Assembly (NCBI RefSeq): GCF_034424525.1
Contig: NZ_CP139979.1
Location: forward strand, 4,177,501 to 4,241,500
Source: Sphingobium yanoikuyae
GTDB taxonomy: Bacteria > Pseudomonadota > Alphaproteobacteria > Sphingomonadales > Sphingomonadaceae
Length of the DNA stretch: 64,000 nt
Direction of reading: 5' to 3'
The first letter of the stretch is position 1. Each line of letters opens with the position of its first letter. This document shows, in pieces, positions 55,792 through 63,494 of this stretch. The notes under the pieces are model-generated. The model saw nothing but the letters and a program-made list of their open reading frames with translations. It was not told the origin of the DNA and ran no database searches. A program made the position numbers and the translations under genes.

Positions 55792-56520
55792 ATGCGCGTG
55801 AAACGGGGACATTTGGCATTGGCAGGCTCGGCGATCGCCGTTGCTGGCTTCATGCTGTCGCCCGCTTTTGGCGCCGCAACCGATCTCGTCCGCATGCGTG
55901 AGGAAGCCCCGGTGTCGCTCGGCGCGCTGGGCAGCATTTCCTCCTTCACCCCCACGACCAAGGATTCGCGCCTGGCTGCGGCCTATGCGAAGATCGCCGC
56001 CTCGGCCGGTCGCCAGAATTTCCGCTTCACGCCGACCAGCGGTTCGCTCAGCGGCCAGCGCTCGATCACCGTCATGGTCCGCGCCAGCGACGTCGATCGC
56101 GTTGCCGCCAACCGCTCGGTGGTGCCGGTCAACATCGCGCCCGTCAGCTTCAGCCTGAACGGCGAGCATGGCTGGCGCAAGTTCGCCCTGCCGGAAAATA
56201 CCGGCCGCAAGGCGCTGGACCCGGTGCCGGTCGAAACCATGGTCGATGCGAAGAATTTCTCGCTGGATGACGGCAAGAAGGATCGCTTCAGCACCAAGGT
56301 GCTGTTGGAAAGCCGTCGCGAGCCGACGGCGACCGTCCGCAACCCGAGCGCGGACAAGGATTATTCGCTGGATCTGGCCAGCTCCTATTCGCTGACCCGC
56401 AACCTGAACGTGACGGCGGGCATCCGCTACAACAACAGCGTGGCCGGCCGCCTGACCCCGATGACCGACGAGCGCCAGGACAACCAGGCCGTCTATCTGG
56501 GCACCATCTTCAAATTCTGA
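55792..56520 (+). CDS. Unknown exported protein, possibly outer-membrane
   Basis: A 242-residue protein with a signal peptide (LALAGSAIAVAGFMLSPAFGA). The body has LGSISSFTPTTKDSRLAAAYAKI, two PV-rich strands, and ends with amphipathic strands and a terminal Phe (QAVYLGTIFKF), which resembles the C-terminal beta-strand signal of outer-membrane proteins. I do not recognise the family. A GGGGAAGAG ribosome site precedes the ATG, and a terminator-like hairpin lies 50 bases upstream. Confidence 0.7.
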   Translation: MRVKRGHLALAGSAIAVAGFMLSPAFGAATDLVRMREEAPVSLGALGSISSFTPTTKDSRLAAAYAKIAASAGRQNFRFTPTSGSLSGQRSITVMVRASDVDRVAANRSVVPVNIAPVSFSLNGEHGWRKFALPENTGRKALDPVPVETMVDAKNFSLDDGKKDRFSTKVLLESRREPTATVRNPSADKDYSLDLASSYSLTRNLNVTAGIRYNNSVAGRLTPMTDERQDNQAVYLGTIFKF

Positions 56521-56581
56521 TCGCCTGAAAAGGCAGGGATACGGACGATAGGCATCGCCTGATGCCGATCGCTCCAACGCG

Positions 56582-57001
56582 TCAACAGTAACTGCCGCCA
56601 CCCTTGGCGCAGAGCATGACCGGCTCCGTCTCGATCAGGCGCAATGACTGCACCATGTCGGCGGTGCCCTGCTTATATTTCAGGAAATGCGGTGTCTTGA
56701 GATGCGCCTGATAGGCCGCGTTACTGGCATAGACTTCCAGCAGGCGGATGCTGGCAGGCTTCCCGGCGATCGCCACCGCCGACAGCGACAGCACGCCCGG
56801 CTCCTGCGCCACCGATGCGGCAATCTCCTCGCGCAGATAGGCCTTATACTGCTCGATCTGCGCCGGATCGATCTCCAGCTCCGCGATCCGCACGATCGGC
56901 CTATCCGGGGCGGCCTGCGCCCTCGCCTGCCGCCCGGCCCCGACGCCCAGCATGAAGGCGGCCAGCGTCAATGCGCCCATCGCCGCCTTACCCCTGCGCA
57001 T
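56582..57001 (-). CDS. Exported antibiotic-biosynthesis-monooxygenase-domain protein
   Basis: A 139-residue protein. A signal peptide (ALTLAAFMLGVGAGRQARAQA) is followed by an ABM dimeric alpha/beta-barrel domain: VRIAELEIDPAQIEQYKAYLREEI, SLSAVAIAGKPASIRLLEVYASNAAYQAHLKTPHFLKY. ABM proteins include quinol monooxygenases. The last residues hold two cysteines. It overlaps by 14 bases the CMD gene upstream, so the two are probably one operon. Export of the ABM domain suggests a periplasmic role. Confidence 0.85.
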   Translation of the reverse strand: MRRGKAAMGALTLAAFMLGVGAGRQARAQAAPDRPIVRIAELEIDPAQIEQYKAYLREEIAASVAQEPGVLSLSAVAIAGKPASIRLLEVYASNAAYQAHLKTPHFLKYKQGTADMVQSLRLIETEPVMLCAKGGGSYC

Positions 57002-57311
57002 CGTCGAACAGCTTACGGGCGATCCCCAGCGCCGTCATCGCCGGCGGCCAGCCGGCATAGAAGGCCAGATGGGTGATGGTCGCGATGATCTCCTCGCGCG
57101 TCAGCCCATTGTCCAGTGCCCGCTGCAGGTGAAAGGGCAGCTCATTGCCGCGATAGAGCGAGATGAGGCTGGTGATGGTGATGAGGCTGCGGTCGCGCGG
57201 CGACAGTGCCGGATCGGCCCAGACTTCGCCGAACAGGGTCTTGTCGGTCATTTCCGCCAGATGAGGCGCCAGATCGCCAAAGGATCGGCGCGCGTCAGTG
57301 GGTTCGGTCAT
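56988..57311 (-). CDS. Carboxymuconolactone decarboxylase family protein
   Basis: A 107-residue AhpD-like helical protein from ATG 57311 (MTEPTDARRSFGDLAPHLAEMTD). The pattern DRSLITITSLISLYRGNELPFHLQRALDNGLTREEI and THLAFYAGWPPAMTAL is the CMD signature. There is no CxxC in this version, so peroxidase activity like AhpD is unlikely. It overlaps the ABM gene by 14 bases; together they may act on a shared aromatic or quinone substrate, an inference from linkage only. Confidence 0.88.
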   Translation of the reverse strand: MTEPTDARRSFGDLAPHLAEMTDKTLFGEVWADPALSPRDRSLITITSLISLYRGNELPFHLQRALDNGLTREEIIATITHLAFYAGWPPAMTALGIARKLFDDAQG

Positions 57312-57407
57312 GTTGGGTCTCCGCAAAATGGACGGCGTCTCTCCAACCTACCCGACTTATCCACAGGCTATTAGGCCCGTATCCGCGCTAGGCCCCATGA
57401 CCCGGAT

Positions 57408-57968
57408 TCATATATCATCGGTCAATCCATCGATCGCCGCCCAGCCCGCCGCGCCGATCCCGCGCAGCATATGCCGGTGCTTTACCCTGACCCCGCCCAG
57501 CGCGATCACGGGGGCCTTCGCCTGCCGCGCGAGCGCCGCAAAACCGATCCGCCCCAGCGCCCCGGCGCCGGGATGCGACCGGGTCGGGAACAGCGGCGAC
57601 AGGAAGACCAGGTCAGCCGACCGTGCCACCACGACCTCCCGCCGGTCATGCGCCGCCAGGCTGTGGATAAGTCTGTGGAAATTTTTCGACCCATCCCGCC
57701 CATGCCAGCCATCCGCGCGCCAGGCCGCCGCCGTCCGCGCGTCCCCCGCCAGCATCAGCACCAGCCGCCGCTGCCGCGCAATCGCCCGCAACGCCTCGAA
57801 CAGCGCGCGTCGTTTCACCGCTTCGGTATGATAATGGCGAAAGACGATTCCCGCGCGCCCGCATGGCAAGCGCGCCGCCGCCGCCAGCAACGACGCATCC
57901 TCCACCCGCTCATCGGTCATCAGCCAGAGGCCGGGCAGCTTTTTGCGGTGGCGGGCGTGCATGGCCAT
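57408..57968 (-). CDS. Thiamine phosphate synthase-like protein
   Basis: A 186-residue TIM-barrel protein of the ThiE/TenI family: LWLMTDERVED start, LMLAGDARTAAAWRADGWHG, FLSPLFPTRSHPGA and IALGGVRVKH segments. It is short, with some departures from the canonical ThiE phosphate-binding motif, and it stands alone from other thiamine genes, so it could be a TenI-like paralogue. It is divergent from the YggS gene with 17 bases between starts. Confidence 0.75.
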   Translation of the reverse strand: MAMHARHRKKLPGLWLMTDERVEDASLLAAAARLPCGRAGIVFRHYHTEAVKRRALFEALRAIARQRRLVLMLAGDARTAAAWRADGWHGRDGSKNFHRLIHSLAAHDRREVVVARSADLVFLSPLFPTRSHPGAGALGRIGFAALARQAKAPVIALGGVRVKHRHMLRGIGAAGWAAIDGLTDDI

Positions 57969-57985
57969 CGCCTATAGCAGCCGCC

Positions 57986-58720
57986 ATGACCACCGACATC
58001 CCCGAAGCTGCGGCCCGCCTCGCCACCCTGCGCGACCAGATCGACCGCGCCGCCCGCCTGACCCAGCGCAGCGCTGATGACATCAACCTGATCGCCGTGT
58101 CCAAGACCCAGCCGGCCGAAGCGATCCTTCCGCTGATCCACGCCGGCCAGCGCGTCTTCGGCGAAAACCGCGTCCAGGAAAGCCAGGACAAATGGCCCGC
58201 CCTGCGCGAGCAATTTTCGGATCTGACCCTGCATCTGGTCGGCCAGTTGCAATCGAACAAGGCGGCCGATGCCGTCGCCCTGTTCGACGTCATCCATTCG
58301 CTCGATCGCCTCTCGCTGCTGACCGCGCTCGCCAAGGCGATGGACGCCGCGGGCAAGCGCCTGCCCTGCTTCATCCAGGTGAATATCGGTGCCGAGGAAC
58401 AGAAGGGCGGCTGTCCGATCGCCGATGTCCCGGCGCTGATCGCCGCCGCGCGCGACGCCGACATCCCGCTGCTCGGCCTGATGTGCGTGCCGCCGGCCGA
58501 TATGGAGCCCGCCCCCTATTTTGCCCTGCTCGCGAAAATGGCGCGGGAAGAGGGCCTCCCGCGCCTGTCGATGGGCATGTCGGGCGATTTCGAAACCGCC
58601 CTGATGCTGGGCGCCACCGACATTCGCGTGGGCACCGCCCTGTTCGGCGAACGCGCCCCCGTCAGCCGCCCCGTTCCCCGGAGCGGCCTGGGGATGATCA
58701 AAAACGCCCCCGCAAGGTAA
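57986..58720 (+). CDS. YggS-family PLP homeostasis protein
   Basis: A 244-residue alanine-racemase-fold PLP-binding protein that keeps free PLP low. The PLP lysine is in INLIAVSKTQPAEAIL, with GENRVQESQDKW, LHLVGQLQSNKA and LSMGMSGDFETALMLGATDIRVGTALFG. Start at 57986. Its last 23 bases overlap the end of the convergent TonB receptor gene at 58698. The start is 17 bases from the divergent ThiE-like gene. Confidence 0.95.
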   Translation: MTTDIPEAAARLATLRDQIDRAARLTQRSADDINLIAVSKTQPAEAILPLIHAGQRVFGENRVQESQDKWPALREQFSDLTLHLVGQLQSNKAADAVALFDVIHSLDRLSLLTALAKAMDAAGKRLPCFIQVNIGAEEQKGGCPIADVPALIAAARDADIPLLGLMCVPPADMEPAPYFALLAKMAREEGLPRLSMGMSGDFETALMLGATDIRVGTALFGERAPVSRPVPRSGLGMIKNAPAR

Positions 58721-61496
58721 TGCCATAGGTGCGGGGTTCGGCCAGATAGGCGGAGATGAGCTGGTTCGCCATCGGCGCCCCTTGCGCGAACTGCCCGGTG
58801 GTCGATGTCGCCGGGCTGCTCGACTGGAGCGGGCTGCTGAAGGCGACCTGGGTATAATCCTGGTTGAAGATATTCTGGCCCCAGAATTCGACCGCCCAGC
58901 GCTGGTCCTTGCCCCGCAGACCGACGCGCGCGTTGAACACCGCAAAGCCGTCCTGCGCCTTTTCCGGGAACAGGTCGGACCCGGTATTATAATCGCTCAT
59001 CATGCGGCCATCGATGTAGAAGAGCGCGGACAGGCCGTTCGACCCGATATCGGGGGTCCAGGCCATGCTCGCGGTCGTCACCAGTTGCGGCGCATTGCTG
59101 TTGATCGATCCCGGCAGCAGGAACAGTGCCGGATCGAGCGGCACGCTGCCATCGCCGCTGCCGACCAGCCGCTTGGCGAATTTCGCCCGTGCATAGGTCA
59201 GGCCGCCGGTCAGGCGGAAATGGCGCACCGGTGAAGCGGTCAGTTCCAATTCCACGCCCTGGCTGATCAGGCCCGGCCCGACATCGCCGGAATCGCAGGT
59301 CCGCGCCGCCGACAGGGCGCTGTCACAGCCATTGATATTCTGCACGACGAAGCTGGTGCCGTTGAAGGTGTTCAGCTGGAAATTCTTGAACTCCTGACGG
59401 AAGGCCGCGATGTTCGCGCTCCATTTCGGCTGAGTATATTTAAGGCCGATTTCAAAGGCATCGACCTTCTCCGCGGCAAAGCGCAGGCTCGTCACATCGG
59501 CATTGGTGCGCGGCGCATAGACCGCCGGCACGCTGTTCAGGCCGGTCGATCCCAGCTGGAAGCGGTCGAGGTTGAAGCCGCCCGCCTTATAGCCCTTGGA
59601 ATAGCTGCCATAGACCAGCATCTCGTCGATCGGCTTCCACGACAGCACCGCCGTGCCGCTAAACTCTCCGTCGCTGATCTTGTCGTTGAGATCGAGCGCA
59701 TTGAGCGTCGTCGAGCCATTGCCAAGGCAGCCGAGCGTCAGGATGCCGCCCGCCAGCGCCGCCGCACTGCCCAGCGACGCATTGGTCGCCAGCGTCGGCA
59801 GCGAAGAGGCCTGCAACGCCGCGCAGGTCGCGTTGTTGTTATTGAAATCCGAAGAGAATTTCTTCGATTCATGGGTGTAGCGCAGGCCCAGGGTCAGATC
59901 GAGCCGCTTGGTGATGTGGATGATATTATGGGTGAAGAGCGCCCAATTCTCGCTCTTCTGGCGATAGATGGAGGCAACGTCACCGGTGCCTTCCGGGATC
60001 GCCGCCAGCGCGCGCAGGCCGTTGCCAAGGCCGGTGGAGATCGCCCCCGCCTGCGCCGCCGCGACGCCGGCCGGCAACCCGGCATTGATCAGCGCGGCGG
60101 TCAGGCCGGCGTTGAGGTTCGCCTGCGTGCCGCCGATCAGCGCCGACGTGGCAAGACCGCTGCCGCAGGCCGCCAGTTGTGCTGCGGTGAAGTTGCTGTT
60201 GACGCCCGCGCCCGCCATCAGGCGGCAGGCAGCAAAGCGGCCATAATCGGCGCCAAAGCGGATATTATCTTCCAGCGTCAGCTTCTCATTGGCGTAATAG
60301 CCGCCCACCAGCCAGTCGAGCGCCTCGTTGAAGGCCGAACCCTGCGCCCGCAATTCCTGGGTGAAGGTCTTGAACTGGCGATAGGTGTTGGGATCGCGAT
60401 AGAGAAGGTCGGCGCCCGAATAGTCATAATCGCCATAGTCGCGGGATTTATAGTCGCGATAGGCGGTGATGCTGGTCAGTTTCGCGCCGCCCAGATCATA
60501 GTTGATCTCGCCCGACACGCCCCAGTCCTTGAGCTTGCTGACATAGTCGCGCCCTTCGGTGATGGTCAGCTCGCGATCATAGGGATCGGCGGGGAAGACG
60601 CTGCCCTGCCCGGCCAGGATCGCGCCGATGCGGTTGAACGGCGCCGTGCTATAGCCGCCGCCGGTCGCCGGCCGCCGTTCGCGCGTCTCGACATAGGCCG
60701 CGCCGCAGCAGCTTTCGTCGCGATTGGTATAATCGCCGATCAGCCGGATCGACAGGGCATCACTGGGTTCGATCAACGCCTGACCGCGCAGGAAATAGCG
60801 GTCGCGATCATTGGTATCGCCGACCTTGTTGCCGCTGGCATCGACCAGATCATAGAAACCGTCGCGCTTCGACCAGACGCCGTCCAGGCTCAGCGCAATC
60901 CCCTTGGCGATCGGGCCGGTGATGCGCCCGGCCAGGCGCCAATAATCATAATTGCCATAGGTCGCCTCGGCCATGCCGCCCAGGGTGAATTCCGGCGCCT
61001 TGCTGACGATGTTGATCAGGCCGGCCGACGCATTGCGGCCGAACAACGTACCCTGCGGCCCGCGCAGCACCTCGACCCGCTCGATCTCGCCCAGATCATT
61101 GAGGCCCGCGCCGGTGCGCGAACGATAGACGCCGTCGATGAACACCGCGACCGAGCTTTCCAGGCCGGGATTGTCGCCGACCGTGCCGATGCCGCGAATG
61201 CGGGCCGAACCATTGGCCTCCGTCCCGGTCGAAGAGACCAGCAGGGACGGCGCCAGCTGGTTGAGCGCGCGAATATCGTTGGCGCCGCTATTCTGCATCG
61301 CCTGCTGGCCGACCGCCGACACCGCGATCGGCACGTCGGACAACGGGCTGGCGCGGCGGGTCGCGGTGACGATGATGTCGACGCTTTCGGTGTCCACCGC
61401 CGCCTGCGGCGCGGCATCCTGGGCATGGGCAAGCGGTATGGCGCCCACCAGCGCGACGGCACCGGCGGACAGCAGCCAAAGGCTCTTGTGCATCAT
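58698..61496 (-). CDS. TonB-dependent outer-membrane receptor
   Basis: A 932-residue receptor. Start is ATG 61496 (nine bases after GGAGAGG) with signal LLSAGAVALVGAIPLAHAQ. A plug domain follows (VDIIVTATRRASPLSDVPIAVSAVG; VFIDGVYRSRTGAGLNDLGEIERVEVLRGPQGTLFGRNASAGLINIVSK), then a 22-strand-type barrel ending YGITLRGRF with a terminal Phe. The substrate is not shown by sequence; sphingomonads use many such receptors for siderophores and plant glycans. The promoter carries a large palindrome, and no regulator or biosynthetic genes lie near. Confidence 0.95.
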   Translation of the reverse strand: MMHKSLWLLSAGAVALVGAIPLAHAQDAAPQAAVDTESVDIIVTATRRASPLSDVPIAVSAVGQQAMQNSGANDIRALNQLAPSLLVSSTGTEANGSARIRGIGTVGDNPGLESSVAVFIDGVYRSRTGAGLNDLGEIERVEVLRGPQGTLFGRNASAGLINIVSKAPEFTLGGMAEATYGNYDYWRLAGRITGPIAKGIALSLDGVWSKRDGFYDLVDASGNKVGDTNDRDRYFLRGQALIEPSDALSIRLIGDYTNRDESCCGAAYVETRERRPATGGGYSTAPFNRIGAILAGQGSVFPADPYDRELTITEGRDYVSKLKDWGVSGEINYDLGGAKLTSITAYRDYKSRDYGDYDYSGADLLYRDPNTYRQFKTFTQELRAQGSAFNEALDWLVGGYYANEKLTLEDNIRFGADYGRFAACRLMAGAGVNSNFTAAQLAACGSGLATSALIGGTQANLNAGLTAALINAGLPAGVAAAQAGAISTGLGNGLRALAAIPEGTGDVASIYRQKSENWALFTHNIIHITKRLDLTLGLRYTHESKKFSSDFNNNNATCAALQASSLPTLATNASLGSAAALAGGILTLGCLGNGSTTLNALDLNDKISDGEFSGTAVLSWKPIDEMLVYGSYSKGYKAGGFNLDRFQLGSTGLNSVPAVYAPRTNADVTSLRFAAEKVDAFEIGLKYTQPKWSANIAAFRQEFKNFQLNTFNGTSFVVQNINGCDSALSAARTCDSGDVGPGLISQGVELELTASPVRHFRLTGGLTYARAKFAKRLVGSGDGSVPLDPALFLLPGSINSNAPQLVTTASMAWTPDIGSNGLSALFYIDGRMMSDYNTGSDLFPEKAQDGFAVFNARVGLRGKDQRWAVEFWGQNIFNQDYTQVAFSSPLQSSSPATSTTGQFAQGAPMANQLISAYLAEPRTYGITLRGRF

Positions 61497-61551
61497 GATG
61501 TGCATCCTCTCCTGGCCCGCCTGGCTTTTTGCCGGGTCGGGACTATGCGCG

Positions 61552-61596
61552 ATTATGCTGCCACAGTCGGAATAACGCAATATATCGCGTGATTCC
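61552..61596 (-). promoter_or_regulatory. Promoter and palindromic operator of the TonB receptor gene
   Basis: Minus strand: -35 TTGCGT (61575-61580), 17-base spacer, -10 CATAAT (61552-61557). A 28-base palindrome with arms GGAATnACGCnATATAT covers 61569-61596 and so overlaps the -35. Of the 14 pairs, 12 match. A repressor or activator dimer is likely to bind here. Confidence 0.7.
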
Positions 61597-61683
61597 GGGC
61601 TTTTTCCGCAGTTGCGTGATGATGGCTGCATGGCCCTGTTGCCTAGCAGCAACAATTTAACGCCCGGTTTCCGTAGCGTTTGC

Positions 61684-62343
61684 TTACGTCAGCGGAAAGC
61701 GCAGCAATCGGTCGGAAACGGGTATCAACGCCATTGCACCCGGCCCGACGGCCTTTTGTATCTCGCCATGGCCTGCATCCAGCCCGCCGGTCAGCGCACC
61801 CAGCGCCGGCAGGATCAGCTTGGTCGGCGATCCGACGAAGCAGCGGCGCGATACATGCCGGCCGCGCAGCGACAGGCGCAGCTTGGGGTGGAAATGGCCC
61901 GATATCTCCGGCCGGGGATCGGCCGGGTCGGCTTCATGCCGCAGCCAGACGCCGTCCACCTCCGCCTCCACCGCGCGGCGTCCGCCCGGCATCTGCGCCA
62001 CGCCGACGTCATGATTGCCAGTTATCCACAGCCAGTCGAGCCGTTCGGTCAGCGCCTGCAATCGCGCCCGCGCCCGCGGGTCCAGCCGCGCCGCGCCATC
62101 GGCATCGTGGAAACTGTCGCCCAGCGACCAGATCGCCCGCGCGCCGGTGCGCGCCGCCAGTGCCTCGATCATGTCCAGCGTCGCCGCGCTGTCGTGCGGC
62201 GGCAGGAACTGGCCGAAGCGCGCATACCAGCTCGCCTTCTCGAAATGCAGGTCGGCCACCAGCAGAGCGCCCTGCGCCGGCCAGAACAACGCCGCCTCCG
62301 GCAAAGCCAGGAAATCATGACCTGCGAACGAAAGGGGAACCAT
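61684..62343 (-). CDS. pdeM: Ligase-associated DNA damage response endonuclease PdeM
   Basis: A 219-residue calcineurin-like metallophosphoesterase. Metal motifs: VADLHFEKA, SLGDSFHD, TGNHDVG and SGHFHPKL. The ALPEAALFWPAQGALLVADLHFEK opening is typical for PdeM of the ligase-associated DNA damage set. Its usual partner helicase is at 21236-23647, not adjacent. Its stop is about 190 bases upstream of the TonB receptor start, with the palindrome promoter in that gap. Confidence 0.9.
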   Translation of the reverse strand: MVPLSFAGHDFLALPEAALFWPAQGALLVADLHFEKASWYARFGQFLPPHDSAATLDMIEALAARTGARAIWSLGDSFHDADGAARLDPRARARLQALTERLDWLWITGNHDVGVAQMPGGRRAVEAEVDGVWLRHEADPADPRPEISGHFHPKLRLSLRGRHVSRRCFVGSPTKLILPALGALTGGLDAGHGEIQKAVGPGAMALIPVSDRLLRFPLT

Positions 62344-62408
62344 CGCCCGGCTATGCGCCCTCTTCGCCCGGCTTTCAAGTATGCGCGCCAGCGCCTATAG
62401 GGCTCCCC

Positions 62409-63233
62409 ATGTTCACCGTCGCAGCCCTCTACCGTTTCGCCACCTTCGCCGACCCGCAGGCAACAGCCGCCGATCTGCGCCTGCTGTGCGCCGATCTCGG
62501 CACCTGCGGCACGCTGATCCTGGCGCGCGAGGGCATCAACGGCACGGTCGCCGGCACGGCCGACGCGATCGAGCGGCTGGTCGCCCATATCCGCGCCCTG
62601 CCCGGCTGCGCCGATGTCGACGTCAAATATGCGACCGCCGACAGCGCGCCCTTCGGCAAGATGAAGGTCAAGGTGAAGGCGGAGATCGTGACCCTGGGCG
62701 CGGGCGACCTGGACCCCGCCCATCAGGCCGGCGTGCATCTCGATCCTACGGACTGGAATGCGCTGATCGCCGATCCCGACACCGTCATCATCGACACGCG
62801 CAACGCCTATGAGGTCGCGGTCGGCACGTTCGAGAATGCGATCGATCCGGCCACCCGCTCCTTCCGCGAATTTCCCGCCTGGTTCGACGATTTCGCCGCC
62901 AAGCTGCGCGACGAAGGCCGCAGCCCCAAGATCGCGATGTTCTGCACCGGCGGCATCCGCTGCGAAAAATCGACCGCGCTGGTCAAGGCGCGCGGCTTTG
63001 ACGAAGTCTATCACCTCAAGGGCGGGATCCTGCGCTATCTGGAGGAAATGCCACAGGCGCAAAGCCGCTGGCAGGGCGACTGCTATGTCTTCGACGAGCG
63101 GGTTGCGGTCGGCCACGGCCTGAAACAGGGCCATTATGCCACCTGCAGCGCCTGTGGCCTGCCCTATCCGCGCGATACCGACCATGACTGCCCCGGCGGC
63201 GACGCCGACGGCGCCTGGCCGCATCGGGGCTAG
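62409..63233 (+). CDS. trhO: tRNA uridine(34) hydroxylase TrhO (rhodanese family)
   Basis: A 274-residue protein (YceA family) that hydroxylates tRNA U34 to ho5U. The N-terminal acylphosphatase-like domain is followed by a rhodanese domain with VIIDTRNAYEVAVGTFENAIDP and the active-site cysteine loop MFCTGGIRCEKST. The C-terminal CSACGLPYPRDTDHDC has four cysteines that may bind zinc. Start at ATG 62409; the much longer open frame leftwards overlaps pdeM on the other strand and is not real. It overlaps the next convergent stop by four bases. Confidence 0.93.
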   Translation: MFTVAALYRFATFADPQATAADLRLLCADLGTCGTLILAREGINGTVAGTADAIERLVAHIRALPGCADVDVKYATADSAPFGKMKVKVKAEIVTLGAGDLDPAHQAGVHLDPTDWNALIADPDTVIIDTRNAYEVAVGTFENAIDPATRSFREFPAWFDDFAAKLRDEGRSPKIAMFCTGGIRCEKSTALVKARGFDEVYHLKGGILRYLEEMPQAQSRWQGDCYVFDERVAVGHGLKQGHYATCSACGLPYPRDTDHDCPGGDADGAWPHRG

Positions 63234-63490
63234 TCCGCGCTTTCCACCAGTTCGACCATCTCGAACTGATAGGATGTCCAGCCGCGCATCCGTGCGCCAT
63301 CGGGCGCGGCCGCGCGCTTCTTCTTCGCCTCGGCCAGCGAGCGGGTATGGCCCCAGAACACTTCGGTCTTGCCATTTTCCAATATGGCGACGATCCGCCA
63401 ATAATGGGTGAAGGGGTCGGCGGTCGGCCCGATCTTCTTCACATAGCCATCCGGCATGGTGGCGGTCAGATAGCGTTTCCGGCGCGCCAT
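63230..63490 (-). CDS. Small hypothetical protein
   Basis: An 86-residue protein from ATG 63490 (MARRKRYLTATMPDGYVKKIG). It looks like a small beta-sheet domain with YWRIVAILENGKTEVFWGHTRSLAEAKKKRAA. I do not recognise the family. Its start is four bases after the stop of the metalloprotease gene, so they are probably co-transcribed, and its stop overlaps the convergent trhO end. Confidence 0.65.
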   Translation of the reverse strand: MARRKRYLTATMPDGYVKKIGPTADPFTHYWRIVAILENGKTEVFWGHTRSLAEAKKKRAAAPDGARMRGWTSYQFEMVELVESAD

Positions 63491-63494
63491 CGGT

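Noticed and set aside
59871..61592. 573-residue plus-strand frame opposite the TonB receptor
   Set aside because: Shadow frame; the minus-strand receptor has signal peptide, plug and terminal Phe.
61637..61652. GTTGC-CTAGCA-GCAAC hairpin as terminator of pdeM
   Set aside because: Only five base pairs and no T-run in the minus direction.
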